The notes below the pieces were generated by a model, which was not told where the DNA came from, did no database searches, and was given only the letters and a program-made list of their open reading frames with translations. From Burkholderiales bacterium (GTDB lineage: Bacteria > Pseudomonadota > Gammaproteobacteria > Burkholderiales > Burkholderiaceae_C), in NCBI GenBank assembly GCA_947474755.1, contig CANJJE010000014.1, forward strand, positions 1 through 64,000: 64,000 nucleotides of DNA, written 5' to 3'. The position numbers were made by a program, and so were the translations under genes. Below, in pieces: positions 1 through 12,086 of the stretch; within the stretch, counting starts at the first letter, position 1, and every line of letters begins with the position of its first letter.

Positions 1-920
1 ATGCAGCGATCGGCGTCGTAGCGCGACGGCAGGACGAACTTCGACCCGGCCGCGCAGGTGTGCAGCGCGATGAAGATGTCCAGCGCCTGCTGCGAAAGGT
101 AGACGTTGTGCGGCTTGCCCGCCTTCATCCGCGACTTCGGGATCGACCAAACTGCGTTCTCGAAGTCCACCTCGTCCCAGGTCGCCTCGATCAGTTCGCT
201 CTTGCGCACCAGCGTCAGCAGCACGAGCCGCAGGGCCAGGCGAATGGTCGGCAGCGTCGCGGTCGTCTCCAGCAGGCGGTGCATCAGCCGGATCTCGGAG
301 GGCGACAGCGCCCGATCCTTCGGCACGAAGGTTGCGATCGACGAAGGCCCGACCTCGTCAGCAGGGTTCGGCGCCTTCTCGCCGTGCATGGCCGCGTAGG
401 CGAACACGAGCTTGACGATGTCGCGCGTGATCACGGCCGTGGCTGGCGCTCCACGGGCCTTGATCTTGGCGCACAGGGCACGCAAGTCCTCCGGCCGGAT
501 CTCGGCCATGCGTCGGCTCTGGAAGACCGGCAGGATGTCCCGGTCAATGACCGTCTTGCGCATGGCCCGGGTGCTGTCGGCCATCTTGTGCTCGGCCAGC
601 CAGCGCCGGGTGAACTCGCCAAAGGTCTTGGCCTCGGTCCGTCGGATCTTCTCCCGCTGCTTTTCCTGGGCGGGGGAGATGCCCTGGGCGATCGCCCTGC
701 GCGCCTCCATGCAGCGCTCGCGCGCCATCAGCAGCGAGATCCCGTCCTTCAAACCGTAGCGGCCGATCGTGAGCGTCTCGCGCCGCCCGTTCAGGCGGTA
801 GTCCATCCTGAAGCTGATGGTGCCGCGGGGCGTGACCACCACGTAGAGGCCGTCGCGGTCGGCGACCTTGTAGAGCGCAGCCCGCGGCTTCAACCCTCGT
901 AGCGTGCCATCTGACAGCAT
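1..920 (-). CDS. Tyrosine-type site-specific integrase, N-terminal part (cut by window edge)
   Basis: The reading frame starts at ATG 920 with a strong AAGGAGG ribosome site 9 bases upstream and stays open to the left edge, giving 306 codons. The N-terminus has the arm-DNA-binding layout of P4/DUF4102-type integrases (LSDGTLRGLKPR, then DGLYVVVTPRGTISFRMDY). A SAM-like core-binding domain follows (TFGEFTRRWLAEHK), then the start of the catalytic domain with the box I arginine in TLVRKSEL. The H-x-x-R and catalytic tyrosine lie off the window. It points away from guaA, so the element it mobilises lies to the left. Such enzymes insert genomic islands at gene 3' ends. Family call is firm; activity cannot be judged from a partial gene. 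Confidence 0.88.
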   Translation of the reverse strand, partial: MLSDGTLRGLKPRAALYKVADRDGLYVVVTPRGTISFRMDYRLNGRRETLTIGRYGLKDGISLLMARERCMEARRAIAQGISPAQEKQREKIRRTEAKTFGEFTRRWLAEHKMADSTRAMRKTVIDRDILPVFQSRRMAEIRPEDLRALCAKIKARGAPATAVITRDIVKLVFAYAAMHGEKAPNPADEVGPSSIATFVPKDRALSPSEIRLMHRLLETTATLPTIRLALRLVLLTLVRKSELIEATWDEVDFENAVWSIPKSRMKAGKPHNVYLSQQALDIFIALHTCAAGSKFVLPSRYDADRC

Positions 921-1124
921 CGGCGAACCCTCCTTTGCGGAGAATTCTACCGCCAGTCAAAAGCTCCCGCTACGTAGCATCTAAGTGCTTGTCAGCGTTT
1001 GCGTTTTCCGGATTTCTCGTACCGTCAATCTCAACTGAAGCGAGACGGTAGAAGTTTTGACCACTCTGCAAGCTCATGATCTGCCGCCAGAACTGCCGTC
1101 TACCGGAACCGCATTCCCCCGATA

Positions 1125-1148
1125 GTCTTCGATAGACGCTGAAAGACG
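1125..1148. repeat. Direct repeat copy 1, imperfect palindrome
   Basis: The sequence reads GTCTTCGATAG, then ACGCT, then GAAAGACG. Its ends are near inverted (GTCTTCG against rc of CGAAAGAC). It matches copy 2 at 1190-1213 in both arms but differs in the centre, which is the pattern of tyrosine recombinase core or arm sites. Function is inferred. Confidence 0.55.
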
Positions 1149-1189
1149 TTTTTCATTGCAAATCAAACACTTAGGAAATTTTCTCGACT

Positions 1190-1213
1190 GTCTTCGATAG
1201 TCCCCGAAAGACG
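1190..1213. repeat. Direct repeat copy 2, imperfect palindrome
   Basis: The sequence reads GTCTTCGATAG, then TCCCC, then GAAAGACG, and ends 5 bases before the guaA stop codon. The two copies start 65 bases apart. Arms are conserved with copy 1 while the 5-base centre varies. Confidence 0.55.
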
Positions 1214-1218
1214 CCGAA

Positions 1219-2820
1219 TCATTCCCACTCGATCGTCGCCGGCGGCTTGCTGCTCACGTCATAGGTGACTCGGTTGATGCCGCGCACCTCGTTGATGATG
1301 CGGCTGCTCACCTTCTTCAGCAGGCTGTAGGGCAGCTCGGCCCAGTCGGCGGTCATGAAGTCGCTGGTCTGCACCGCGCGCAGGGCCACGACCCATTCAT
1401 AGGTGCGGCCATCGCCCATCACGCCGACGCTCTTGACCGGCAGAAAGACGGCAAATGCCTGGCTGGTCAGGTCGTACCAGCTCTTGCCGGTGACGGGGTC
1501 GATGGCGGCGCGCAATTCATCGATGAAGATCGCATCGGCGCGCTGCAGGAGCGACGCGAACTCCGGCTTCACCTCGCCCAGAATGCGCACGCCCAGGCCC
1601 GGTCCGGGGAACGGATGGCGGTAGACCATGTCATGCGGCAGGCCCAGGGCCACGCCGAGCGCACGCACCTCGTCCTTGAACAGCTCGCGCAGTGGCTCCA
1701 GCAGCTTCAGGCCCAGCGTGGCGGGCAGGCCGCCCACGTTGTGGTGGCTCTTGATCGTGGCCTTCTTGCTGGCGGTGCCGCCACTCTCGACAACATCGGG
1801 GTAGATGGTGCCTTGCGCCAGCCACTTTGCGCCCTTGGCACCGTTGCCGGCGGCCTTCAACTTGGCCGCTTCGGCCTGGAACACCTCGACGAACTCGCGA
1901 CCGATGATCTTGCGCTTCTGCTCGGGGTCGGTCACACCCTGCAGGTGGCCGAGAAACTGCGCCTGCGCCTGCACATGGATCACCTTGGCGTGCAGCCTGC
2001 CGGCAAACATGTCCATCACCATCGCACCTTCGTTGAGGCGCAGCAGGCCGTGGTCGACGAACACACAGGTGAGCTGATCACCGATGGCGCGGTGGATCAA
2101 TGCTGCGGCCACGCTGCTGTCGACGCCGCCTGACAGGCCAAGGATCACTTCCTCGTCGCCGACCTGCTCGCGAATGCGCGCCACCGCTTCGTCGACGTAG
2201 TTGCCCATGATCCAGTCGCCACTGCAGCCCGCAATGTCGCGCACGAAGCGCGTCAGCATGGCCATGCCCTGCACCGTGTGCGTCACTTCGGGGTGGAACT
2301 GCAAGGCGTAGTAGCCGCGTGCCTCGTCGGCCATGCCGGCGATCGGGCAGCTCGGCGTGCTGGCCATCAGCTTGAAGCCCGGTGGCAACGCTGTGACCTT
2401 GTCGCCGTGACTCATCCAGACCTTCAACATGCCGCAGCCGTCGGAGGTGGTGAAGTCAGCGATATCGTTCAGCAGCCGTGTGTGGCCATGCGCCCGTACC
2501 TCGGCATAGCCGAACTCGCGGTGGTCGCTCCACGAGACCGTGCCGCCCAGCTGAACTGCCATCGTCTGCATGCCGTAACAGATGCCGAGGACAGGCACGC
2601 CGGCATCCCACACCGCCTGCGGCGCCCGCAGCTGGTGGTCTTCATACGTGCTGGCATGGCTGCCCGACAGGATGATGCCCTTGGCCGCGAAGCCGCGGAT
2701 GAAGTCGTCCGACACATCGTTGGGATGGATCTCGCAGTACACCTGCGCCTCGCGCACGCGGCGCGCGATCAGCTGCGTGACCTGAGAGCCGAAATCGAGG
2801 ATGAGGATCTTGTCGTGCAT
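1219..2820 (-). CDS. guaA: GMP synthase (glutamine-hydrolysing)
   Basis: GuaA converts XMP to GMP using ATP and glutamine, the last step of guanine nucleotide synthesis in the cytoplasm. The class I glutamine amidotransferase domain has the nucleophile Cys81 in GICYGMQ and the His176/Glu178 pair in FHPEV. The ATP-pyrophosphatase domain carries the P-loop SGGVDSS at 230-236, and the dimerisation domain ends in [11 protein letters not shown] place the start at ATG 2820 (533 aa, near the usual 525); an in-frame TTG at 2829 is less likely. It is downstream of guaB with a transporter gene in between. Its 3' end faces an integrase gene; guaA 3' ends are known insertion sites for genomic islands. 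Confidence 0.97.
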   Translation of the reverse strand: MHDKILILDFGSQVTQLIARRVREAQVYCEIHPNDVSDDFIRGFAAKGIILSGSHASTYEDHQLRAPQAVWDAGVPVLGICYGMQTMAVQLGGTVSWSDHREFGYAEVRAHGHTRLLNDIADFTTSDGCGMLKVWMSHGDKVTALPPGFKLMASTPSCPIAGMADEARGYYALQFHPEVTHTVQGMAMLTRFVRDIAGCSGDWIMGNYVDEAVARIREQVGDEEVILGLSGGVDSSVAAALIHRAIGDQLTCVFVDHGLLRLNEGAMVMDMFAGRLHAKVIHVQAQAQFLGHLQGVTDPEQKRKIIGREFVEVFQAEAAKLKAAGNGAKGAKWLAQGTIYPDVVESGGTASKKATIKSHHNVGGLPATLGLKLLEPLRELFKDEVRALGVALGLPHDMVYRHPFPGPGLGVRILGEVKPEFASLLQRADAIFIDELRAAIDPVTGKSWYDLTSQAFAVFLPVKSVGVMGDGRTYEWVVALRAVQTSDFMTADWAELPYSLLKKVSSRIINEVRGINRVTYDVSSKPPATIEWE

Positions 2821-2860
2821 GGCGATCAAATGAAAGGAGGCGAGGCGCTCGGCTTCACCC

Positions 2861-5681
<2,821 letters not shown>

Positions 5682-5784
5682 GGGACGCCGCAACAGACGC
5701 ACACATTTGACCGTCGTCCGCGGAGCTGCAGGGCGCAGCGCCACGGTTACACTTTTCCTCGGTCAGGCTTGAAAGGTTTTCAAC

Positions 5785-6294
5785 ATGCGTTCAGGGTTCG
5801 GCGCGATCTGCGGGGCGGTGCTCATCGCCAGCTTGTGCTCGCCAGCACTTGCGCAGTGGAAATGGCGAGACAAGAACAACCAGGTGCAGTACAGCGACCT
5901 CCCGCCCCCGCCGAGCGTGCCTGACGCGAGCATCCTGCAGCGACCGGCCTCGGCAAACCGGCGCATGCTGCCAGGGGTGGCCGCCTCATCGGCACAGAGT
6001 CCAGCCTCGGCGGCATCCGGCCTGGCAGCGCCAAAAGGCGTGGAGCCTGAGCTCGAGGCCAGGCTGCGCAAGGAAGAGCAGCAAAAAGCCGCCAAATTGA
6101 AAGCCGAGAGCGAGAAACTCGCCGCGCAAAAGGCCGACAACTGCAACCGCGCCCGCATGCAGTTGCGCGGGCTCGATGAGGGCCTTCGGGTGGCCCGCGT
6201 CAATGAAAAAGGCGAGCGCGAATTGCTTGACGACAAGGGCCGTGCGGAAGAAGCGGCCCGCAATCGGGAAGTCATCAACGCCGATTGCAAGTAG
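5785..6294 (+). CDS. DUF4124 domain-containing exported protein
   Basis: This 169-residue protein starts with a Sec signal peptide likely cleaved after ALA near residue 23. A short DUF4124-type segment follows (WKWRDKNNQVQYSDLPPP), in which a tryptophan-rich strand precedes YSD and proline. The second half is a charged, probably coiled-coil stretch rich in Glu, Lys, Arg and Ala (LEARLRKEEQQKAAKLKAESEK), with two cysteines (DNCNRAR and the terminal NADCK). Family function is unknown; these are periplasmic proteins. It is divergent from guaB, and ATG 5785 has an AAAGG site upstream. Confidence 0.8.
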   Translation: MRSGFGAICGAVLIASLCSPALAQWKWRDKNNQVQYSDLPPPPSVPDASILQRPASANRRMLPGVAASSAQSPASAASGLAAPKGVEPELEARLRKEEQQKAAKLKAESEKLAAQKADNCNRARMQLRGLDEGLRVARVNEKGERELLDDKGRAEEAARNREVINADCK

Positions 6295-6296
6295 CG

Positions 6297-6320
6297 CGCC
6301 GAGAGCACACTACCTCGGCG
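6297..6320. terminator. Hairpin between convergent genes
   Basis: A perfect 7-bp inverted repeat, CGCCGAG and CTCGGCG with a 10-base loop, sits between the stop codons of the DUF4124 gene and rnfH. No T-tract follows, so termination is likely but not proven. Confidence 0.4.
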
Positions 6321-6326
6321 GACTGA

Positions 6327-6629
6327 TCAGCGTGGCGCACGGCGCTGCTGGCGATGCCGCAATCGCCGAGCCTCCTTGGGGTCGATTTGCAGCGGGCGGT
6401 AGACCTCGACCCGATCGCGATCACGCAGCACATGATCGAGCGAGCGCAGTTGTCCCCACACGCCGACCTTGAACGCGACGCCGTCCGTCTGAGGACACAG
6501 CCCACTGCACAGCAGGGCATCGCGAACCAAAGCGCCCGGCGGCAGTTGCAGATCGACCTGCCGGAACTGCCCCGCTGCCGGACTGGTCACCACCACGACC
6601 GAGATGAGGTCGGCGTTCTCAGCGATCAC
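6327..6629 (-). CDS. rnfH: RnfH family protein (UPF0125)
   Basis: The product is a small ubiquitin-fold protein of about 100 residues. It is recognised by PPGALVRDALLCSG, the central VGVWGQ.RSLDHVLRDRDRVEVYRPL and the closing DPKEARRLR, which are typical of RnfH. The GTG at 6629 is the chosen start because it overlaps the end of ratA by 11 bases and gives the family length; a TTG at 6680 in the same frame would give a longer form lying deep inside ratA. ratA-rnfH is a conserved neighbour pair in proteobacteria. Molecular role is not established. Confidence 0.85.
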   Translation of the reverse strand: MIAENADLISVVVVTSPAAGQFRQVDLQLPPGALVRDALLCSGLCPQTDGVAFKVGVWGQLRSLDHVLRDRDRVEVYRPLQIDPKEARRLRHRQQRRAPR

Positions 6630-7062
6630 CGTAGACCTGTGCAGCGCGTTTGACGAAGGAATCGACGAAGGTATTGGCAATGCGGTCGAACACCGGGCTG
6701 ACTACTGCCTCAAGGGCGAGGCTGGCAAAGGCATAGCGCAACTCGAACTCGATCTTGCAGGCCTGCGTTTCGGCACCTACGGGCTGGAACAACCACTGGC
6801 CTTCAAGTACCGAGAAAGGGCCGTCGACCAGTTTCAGCCGCACCGCGCGGTTGGTGTCGTGCTCGTTGCGAGTGGTGAAGGCGTGGCGGATTCCGGCAAT
6901 GGCCAGATGCAGCCGCGCGGTCATCGTGGTGTCGGTGCATTCGAGCACCTCGGCGCGGGCGCACGATGGCAGGAACTCCGGATAGTCGACCACGGCGGTG
7001 ACCAATTCGTACATCTCGTGCGGCGAGTACCACAGCAGCACCGACTTTTTGACGTGCTTCAT
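6619..7062 (-). CDS. ratA: RatA / Coq10-like START-domain protein
   Basis: A single START/polyketide-cyclase domain of 147 residues, with the family opening [18 protein letters not shown], the DYPEFLPSC motif and the closing helix [19 protein letters not shown]. coli RatA was reported to affect 70S ribosome assembly, while mitochondrial Coq10 binds ubiquinone; the in vivo role here is open. It is divergent from smpB, a very common arrangement, with only 47 bases between the two start codons, so the two share a promoter region. Confidence 0.9.
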   Translation of the reverse strand: MKHVKKSVLLWYSPHEMYELVTAVVDYPEFLPSCARAEVLECTDTTMTARLHLAIAGIRHAFTTRNEHDTNRAVRLKLVDGPFSVLEGQWLFQPVGAETQACKIEFELRYAFASLALEAVVSPVFDRIANTFVDSFVKRAAQVYGDR

Positions 7063-7109
7063 ACAATGACGCCATTCTATGGACGCGTTCCACGCGCGAT
7101 TGCCCGCTC

Positions 7110-7568
7110 ATGTCTATTGCCGAAAACCGACGCGCGCGGTTCGACTATCACATCGAAGAACGCTACGAAGCCGGCATGATGCTGCAGGGCTGGGAGATCA
7201 AGGCGATACGCGCCGGCCAGGTGCAGTTGACAGACGGTTATGTGGTGATCCGTGACGGTGAACTGTTCCTGATCGGTTGCCGCATCAATGCGCTTCGAAG
7301 CGCTTCCACCCACATCAGCCCCGAAGCCGACCGCACGAAGAAGCTGCTGATGCACAAGGAAGAGATTAAGCGGCTGATCGGCAAGGTCGAGCAGAAAGGC
7401 TTCACGCTGGTGCCGCTGAACTTGCACTACAAGGGTGGCCTGGTCAAGGCCGAGATTGCGCTGGCCAAGGGCAAGGCCGAACACGACAAGCGCGACACCG
7501 AAAAGAAACGCGACTGGGACCGGGAGAAGGGACGCCTGATGAGGCACAAGGTCTCATCCAAAGTCTGA
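7110..7568 (+). CDS. smpB: SsrA (tmRNA)-binding protein
   Basis: SmpB delivers tmRNA to stalled ribosomes for trans-translation. The 152-residue sequence shows the usual OB-fold: [17 protein letters not shown] at the start, [14 protein letters not shown], and [13 protein letters not shown] basic tail [13 protein letters not shown] enters the mRNA channel. ATG 7110 gives the family length. The tmRNA gene itself is not in the window. Confidence 0.96.
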   Translation: MSIAENRRARFDYHIEERYEAGMMLQGWEIKAIRAGQVQLTDGYVVIRDGELFLIGCRINALRSASTHISPEADRTKKLLMHKEEIKRLIGKVEQKGFTLVPLNLHYKGGLVKAEIALAKGKAEHDKRDTEKKRDWDREKGRLMRHKVSSKV

Positions 7569-7589
7569 GCCCTGCGGTGTGGAGCGACG

Positions 7590-7619
7590 AATCCTTTTCG
7601 CGGCACGAAAGAGGACTCG
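7590..7619. terminator. Hairpin between smpB and the acyltransferase gene
   Basis: An imperfect inverted repeat, GAATCCTTTTCG and CGAAAGAGGACTC with a short loop, lies between the convergent stop codons. One mismatch and one bulge are present, and there is no strong T-tract. Confidence 0.35.
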
Positions 7620-7620
7620 C

Positions 7621-8745
7621 TCAGCCAGAGACCGAACCCCGCCGCCGACGGCCCACGGACCAGCCGGCCGCCTTGCAGCGCGAGACCCATCTCATCAACG
7701 GCGCCTCCGCGAAGTGGTGGAACAACGCACCCGCAGCGATGCTGCCGCCCCAGGCCAGCAACACACCGGTCGCCTGCAGCCACGCGTGCGGTGGTGCGAA
7801 TGCCGTGAACGCCGCATTCACCACCAGGCAGACCGCAAAGTGCACCAGGAAGGTCGCATAGCTGATCTGGCTCAGGTAGTGCAACGCGTCCAGCACCACT
7901 GGACGCGATGGAGTTGACCTTGCCGCCAGCCGGCTGCGGATCTCATGTGCGGCCCACAGCAGCACGGCCAGCGCCGTCGCCAGGGCCAGCCGCCCACGCC
8001 ATTCCAGCCACAAACCCACCAGTACGCTGAGCAGTGCCAGCGCAAACGCGGTGCGTGCCGATTGGCTCCCACGCGCCCAGGCGGCCAGCACACCTAGACC
8101 GTACGCTGCAAAAAAGTATGGCGCGAAAACGTCCCAGGTCGATTCCCGGTTCACGCACCAGGCAGACCACGCCACAGCCATCACCACGCCACAGGGCAAA
8201 ACGTGACGAGTCATTTGCGAGCCCTTCATCAGCGCCGCCACCAGCGCCAGCCACAGCACCAGCGCCACATAGAGCTGCAAGTCGATGGCGACATACCAGA
8301 CGCCAGCCGACAGCGCCTCTTCCCCGATCACGTCCTGGAGCAACAGCAGATGGGCGAAGAACTGCACTGGACTCGGCGTCACGGGCACTGAGGGGTGTTC
8401 CATCCAGTTGCGCGCCACCGCCGCGGCGACGATCGCCAACAGCACGGCAAGCGCCAGCGGCAGAGCCAGCCGCAAGTAGCGCTCAAACAAGCGAGACCCC
8501 ACCTGGATAGGCGTGTGCACACGGCCATCCGGCGCCAGGCTGAGCGCCGCCAGATAACCTCCCACCACGAGGAAAACCTGCACCACCATGCGCGCCGGAT
8601 CGGCCAGCCAGTCGACTACCAACGGCATCAGCGGCGCCGCGTGATCGGCCATCGGCCCATAGAAGGCCAGGTGGTGCAACACGATGAGTTGTGATGCGAT
8701 GACCTTCAGCAGGTCGATCAGCGGCAGACGATGGGAAGGACGCAT
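7621..8745 (-). CDS. Acyltransferase 3 family membrane protein
   Basis: This integral membrane protein of 374 residues has about ten hydrophobic segments. It opens with LIDLLKVIASQLIVLHHLAFYG, the hallmark N-terminal helix of acyltransferase-3 (OpgC/OafA-type) proteins with the conserved His pair. WYVAIDLQLYVALVLWL in the middle resembles the family's second conserved block. Such enzymes acylate or succinylate extracytoplasmic sugars; the substrate is unknown. The ATG lies 3 bases after the preceding metC-like stop, so rimO, the metC-like gene and this gene form one minus-strand unit. Confidence 0.82.
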   Translation of the reverse strand: MRPSHRLPLIDLLKVIASQLIVLHHLAFYGPMADHAAPLMPLVVDWLADPARMVVQVFLVVGGYLAALSLAPDGRVHTPIQVGSRLFERYLRLALPLALAVLLAIVAAAVARNWMEHPSVPVTPSPVQFFAHLLLLQDVIGEEALSAGVWYVAIDLQLYVALVLWLALVAALMKGSQMTRHVLPCGVVMAVAWSAWCVNRESTWDVFAPYFFAAYGLGVLAAWARGSQSARTAFALALLSVLVGLWLEWRGRLALATALAVLLWAAHEIRSRLAARSTPSRPVVLDALHYLSQISYATFLVHFAVCLVVNAAFTAFAPPHAWLQATGVLLAWGGSIAAGALFHHFAEAPLMRWVSRCKAAGWSVGRRRRGSVSG

Positions 8746-8747
8746 GC

Positions 8748-9944
8748 TCAGCCGAGCGCCCCCAGCGCCTGCTCGCAGTCCGCGATCAGGTCAGTCACCG
8801 ATTCCAGACCGATGGACAAGCGAACGAGCGTGCCAGGCCAAGCGGGCTGGCTTCGCATCACGCTCAACTGGTAGGGGACCACCAGGCTGACGGGTCCAGC
8901 CCAGGAGTATCCGATCTTGAATAGCCGCAGGGCATCAACGAAAGCATGCACCTGTGACACGCTGTATCGCCCATCGAACACCACGGAAAAAAGCCCTGCC
9001 GATGCGCTGCACAGCCGTTGCCATGCGGCATGTCCGGGTGATCCAGCCAGGGCGGGGTGCAGCACCTGTGCGACCTCGGAGCGCGCGCTCCACCACGCCG
9101 CCAACTCGCGGCCGACTGCATCTTGTGCGTGATAGCGCAAGTGAAGCGTTGGCAGCGAACGCAACAGCAGTTCGGCATCGTTGCCACCGACGCCCCAGCC
9201 CATGCGCATGTGCGCAGCCTTCAATCGCAGGTGCAAACTCTCGTCGCGCGTGGTTGCCGAGCCCATCATCACGTCGGCTCCACCCGACGGGTACTTGGTC
9301 AGTGCGTGCACGGAGATGTCCACACCCAGCCCAGGCTCGATTTCAAACGGGTTGAACGCGATGCCAGCGCCCCAGGTGTTGTCGAGTGCAATCAGCGCGC
9401 CGTGTGAGCGCACCAGCCGGATCAGTGCGGACAGGTCGGGAAACTCCATCGTCACCGAGCCCGCAGCCTCCAGCCACACCAACTTGGTCGCCGGGCTCAG
9501 CGCTGCCGACAGTGATGACGGGTCCATTGCGTCATAGAAGCGGTGCGTGATGCCCCAGCGCGCGAGTTCGCCGCGCGCCAGCTCCTTGCTCGGGCCATAG
9601 GCGTTGTCGGGGATCAGAACCTCGTCACCAGCGTGCAGCAGTGCCATACCGACCAGCGCAATCGCCGCCAGACCGCTGGGCAGCAGCAGCGTCTGCAGCC
9701 CCCCTTCGAGCGTGGCAATGCGCTCTTCCAGCGTGAAGGTGGTCGGCGTTCCATGCAGGCCGTAGGTGTAGCCGGTCTTGTCCTTCCACTGGCGGGCGTG
9801 CAGCGCCCGGGTGTTGGCGAAGATGACGGTCGAGGCCTTGTGCACCGGCGGCTGAACCGCGGCGAAACCATCTGGCGGCGTGTAGCCGTGGTGAATCAGC
9901 GCGGTCACGCCGACGGTGTCGCCGTCATCCCTGGCCTCGGTCAC
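8748..9944 (-). CDS. metC: Cys/Met metabolism PLP enzyme, cystathionine beta-lyase type
   Basis: A 398-residue PLP fold-type I enzyme. The Schiff-base lysine is in SVHALTKYPSGG, the cofactor aspartate in ALIDLDN-like ALIALDNTWGAG, and YGLHGTPTTFTLEERIATLEGG near residue 60 is typical of bacterial cystathionine beta-lyases. It would cleave cystathionine to homocysteine, pyruvate and ammonia in methionine synthesis. The start is GTG 9944, two bases after the rimO stop, which implies coupling. A related gamma-lyase activity cannot be ruled out from sequence. Confidence 0.85.
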   Translation of the reverse strand: MTEARDDGDTVGVTALIHHGYTPPDGFAAVQPPVHKASTVIFANTRALHARQWKDKTGYTYGLHGTPTTFTLEERIATLEGGLQTLLLPSGLAAIALVGMALLHAGDEVLIPDNAYGPSKELARGELARWGITHRFYDAMDPSSLSAALSPATKLVWLEAAGSVTMEFPDLSALIRLVRSHGALIALDNTWGAGIAFNPFEIEPGLGVDISVHALTKYPSGGADVMMGSATTRDESLHLRLKAAHMRMGWGVGGNDAELLLRSLPTLHLRYHAQDAVGRELAAWWSARSEVAQVLHPALAGSPGHAAWQRLCSASAGLFSVVFDGRYSVSQVHAFVDALRLFKIGYSWAGPVSLVVPYQLSVMRSQPAWPGTLVRLSIGLESVTDLIADCEQALGALG

Positions 9945-9946
9945 GA

Positions 9947-11368
9947 TCAGACCGGCTGCGCGATGAGATCGTGGCCCTGCGTGCCCACGATGCGCGCCCG
10001 GGTGAACTCTCCGGCCTTCAGCGTCTTCGACGCTTTTTCGGGCGGCAACAGTTTCACCACGCCATCAATCTCCGGCGCGTCGGCATAGCTGCGGCCGGTG
10101 CCACCGCGGCGGCCGAGTGCCGGCGCGGCATCGACGAGCACCTGCATCGTGGCCCCCACGCGGCGCGCCAGCCTGGAAGCGGAGACCGATTCGGCAACCT
10201 CCATGAAACGAGCGCGCCGTTCTTCGCGCAGTGCAGAGGGAAGCGCACCGGGGAGTTCATTGGCTGTCGCGCCGGCCACTGGGGAATATGCAAAACAGCC
10301 GGCGCGATCGATTTCGGCGGCACGCATGAAGTCGAGCAGGTGATCGAACTCGGCGTCGGTCTCGCCCGGAAAGCCGGCGATGAAAGTGCTGCGGATCACG
10401 ATCTCGGGGCACACCTCGCGCCAGCGCTGGATGCGTTCGAGGTTGCGTTCGCCGCTGGCCGGGCGCTTCATGCGCCTGAGCACATCAGGGTGAGAATGCT
10501 GCAACGGCACGTCAAGGTACGGCAGCACGAGGCCCTGCGCCATCAATGGCAACACCTCGTCGACATGCGGGTACGGATACACATAGTGCAGTCGCACCCA
10601 GGCGCCGTGTGGCGCGGCCAGCTCACCGAGCTTCTCGCACAGATCAAGCATGCGCGTCTTCACCGGCTTGCCGTCCCAGAAACCGGTGCGGTACTTGATG
10701 TCGACACCGTAGGCACTGGTGTCCTGGCTGATCACCAGCAACTCCTTCACACCGGACTCGAACAAGCGCTGCGCCTCACCGAGCACGTCGCCGATGGGCC
10801 GTGACACCAGATCACCGCGCATGCTCGGAATGATGCAGAAGGTGCATCGGTGGTTGCAACCCTCGCTGATCTTCAGGTAGGCATAGTGACGCGGCGTCAG
10901 CTTGACGCCGATGTCGTTGGGCGCCGCAGTAGCAGGCACCAGATCCGTGAAAGGGTCGTGCTGCTTGGGCGCGTGCCGATGGACAGCGTCCATCACTTCG
11001 TTCGTGGCGTGCGGGCCAGTCACGGCCAGCACGCTCGGGTGCATCTGGCGCACCAGGTTTCCACCCTCTTCACCCGCCTTGGCGCCCAGGCAGCCGGTGA
11101 CGATGACCTTGCCGTTCTCGGCGAGTGCCTCACCGATGGTGTCCAGGCTTTCCTTCACCGCGTCGTCAATGAAGCCGCAGGTGTTGACGATCACCAGGTC
11201 GGCGCCGGCAAAGGTTTTCGAAGTGTCGTAGCCCTCGGCGCGCAGCTGCGTGAGGATCAGTTCGGAGTCGGTCAGCGCCTTCGGGCAACCGAGGGACACG
11301 AACCCGATTTTGGGAGCACTTGTGACAACAGGGTGCGTGCGTTCGGTGGTGTCAGCGTCGGAGGTCAT
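9947..11368 (-). CDS. rimO: Ribosomal protein S12 methylthiotransferase
   Basis: RimO is a radical-SAM enzyme that adds a methylthio group to an aspartate of ribosomal protein S12. The N-terminal UPF0004 domain carries three cluster cysteines (Cys28, Cys64, Cys93). The radical-SAM motif GCNHRCTFC holds Cys171, Cys175 and Cys178, and a TRAM domain ends the protein ([27 protein letters not shown]). At 473 residues it is slightly longer than E. coli RimO, due mainly to an N-terminal tail. First gene of a unit with the metC-like and acyltransferase genes. Confidence 0.95.
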   Translation of the reverse strand: MTSDADTTERTHPVVTSAPKIGFVSLGCPKALTDSELILTQLRAEGYDTSKTFAGADLVIVNTCGFIDDAVKESLDTIGEALAENGKVIVTGCLGAKAGEEGGNLVRQMHPSVLAVTGPHATNEVMDAVHRHAPKQHDPFTDLVPATAAPNDIGVKLTPRHYAYLKISEGCNHRCTFCIIPSMRGDLVSRPIGDVLGEAQRLFESGVKELLVISQDTSAYGVDIKYRTGFWDGKPVKTRMLDLCEKLGELAAPHGAWVRLHYVYPYPHVDEVLPLMAQGLVLPYLDVPLQHSHPDVLRRMKRPASGERNLERIQRWREVCPEIVIRSTFIAGFPGETDAEFDHLLDFMRAAEIDRAGCFAYSPVAGATANELPGALPSALREERRARFMEVAESVSASRLARRVGATMQVLVDAAPALGRRGGTGRSYADAPEIDGVVKLLPPEKASKTLKAGEFTRARIVGTQGHDLIAQPV

Positions 11369-11417
11369 GCCGCTATTTTCGCCTCAAAGCCTGACGAGGC
11401 CGGGCGAGCGCTGCTCC

Positions 11418-12020
11418 TCAGCGTTTCGGCGGGAACCCGGACACACCGGGAAACAACGTACCGGCCTGCTTCGCCATTTGTTCCTGCATTTGCGTGAACA
11501 TCGACTTCGATTGCTCGAGGTAGGTGCTCATCAAGCCTTGCACAGCGGGCGCCTGGCCGTTGAGGAACTGACTCCACAACTCGGGAGTGTGGGCAGCAGT
11601 GTCGTACAGCCCGAGCGCCGGATCGGCCAGTCGGCCCTGAATCTCGGTGAAGGTCTGCAGGTTCTTTTCAAGGTAGGAGCCCATCATTCCCTGCATGGCG
11701 TGGCCGTAGAAGCGAATGATCTGAGCGAGCATCTGGCTGGAGAACATCGGTACGCCACCGCTCTCCTCTTCCAGGATGATCTGCAGCAGGATGCTGCGCG
11801 TCAGATCTTCCGATGTCTTGGCATCCCGAACAACGAAGATCTCGCCGGACATCACCATCTTCTTGACATCCGCCAGCGTGATGTAGCTGCTGGCGGTCGT
11901 GTCGTAGAGCCGACGATTGGGGTATTTCTTCAGAACCCGGGCTTCAACCGCTGCCGTGTTCTTCGCCGGCTCTTTGGCGTCGGCATTTTTCGGGTGAGCA
12001 GGTCGGCGAGCAGAGGCCAT
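11418..12020 (-). CDS. phaR: Polyhydroxyalkanoate synthesis repressor
   Basis: The 200-residue protein has the PHB/PHA accumulation regulator DNA-binding domain, starting RVLKKYPNRRLYDTTASSYITL. A PHB-binding part follows (FSSQMLAQIIRFYGHAMQGMMGSYLEKNL) with repeated amphipathic helices. PhaR represses phasin and its own gene until PHA granules titrate it away. The first 25 residues are a charged, Ala/Lys-rich tail. A good sigma-70 promoter lies upstream at 12057-12086. Confidence 0.95.
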   Translation of the reverse strand: MASARRPAHPKNADAKEPAKNTAAVEARVLKKYPNRRLYDTTASSYITLADVKKMVMSGEIFVVRDAKTSEDLTRSILLQIILEEESGGVPMFSSQMLAQIIRFYGHAMQGMMGSYLEKNLQTFTEIQGRLADPALGLYDTAAHTPELWSQFLNGQAPAVQGLMSTYLEQSKSMFTQMQEQMAKQAGTLFPGVSGFPPKR

Positions 12021-12056
12021 TGAGGGGTTCTTGTGGATGAACTTTGCAATTCAAAA

Positions 12057-12086
12057 ATTCTAGGAGCCCGAGTCGCAGCGCCTCAA
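12057..12086 (-). promoter_or_regulatory. Sigma-70 promoter of phaR
   Basis: On the minus strand TTGAGG (12086-12081) and TAGAAT (12062-12057) are separated by 18 bases, 37 bases before the phaR ATG. No other gene is served by this strand here. Confidence 0.5.

Larger units (their letters stand above)
921..1218. other. Integrase-guaA intergenic region, candidate island attachment region
   Basis: No gene is visible in these 298 bases. They are richer in A and T than the flanks and carry two direct copies of an imperfectly palindromic 24-mer (1125-1148 and 1190-1213). Between 1113 and 1127 there is a 15-base stretch resembling the end of guaA (ATTCCC..CGAT.GTC). The position between an integrase start and the guaA stop codon is where an island junction and arm-type integrase sites would be expected; that role is inference. 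Confidence 0.5.

Noticed and set aside
544-960. Minus-strand frame starting upstream of the integrase ATG
   Set aside because: It is in a different frame from the integrase, whose arm-binding and catalytic motifs are intact; the alternative product has no recognisable features.
7063-7109. Shared sigma-70 promoters between ratA and smpB
   Set aside because: A TAGAAT-like -10 can be seen toward ratA, but no convincing -35 at the right spacing, so no promoter feature was entered.
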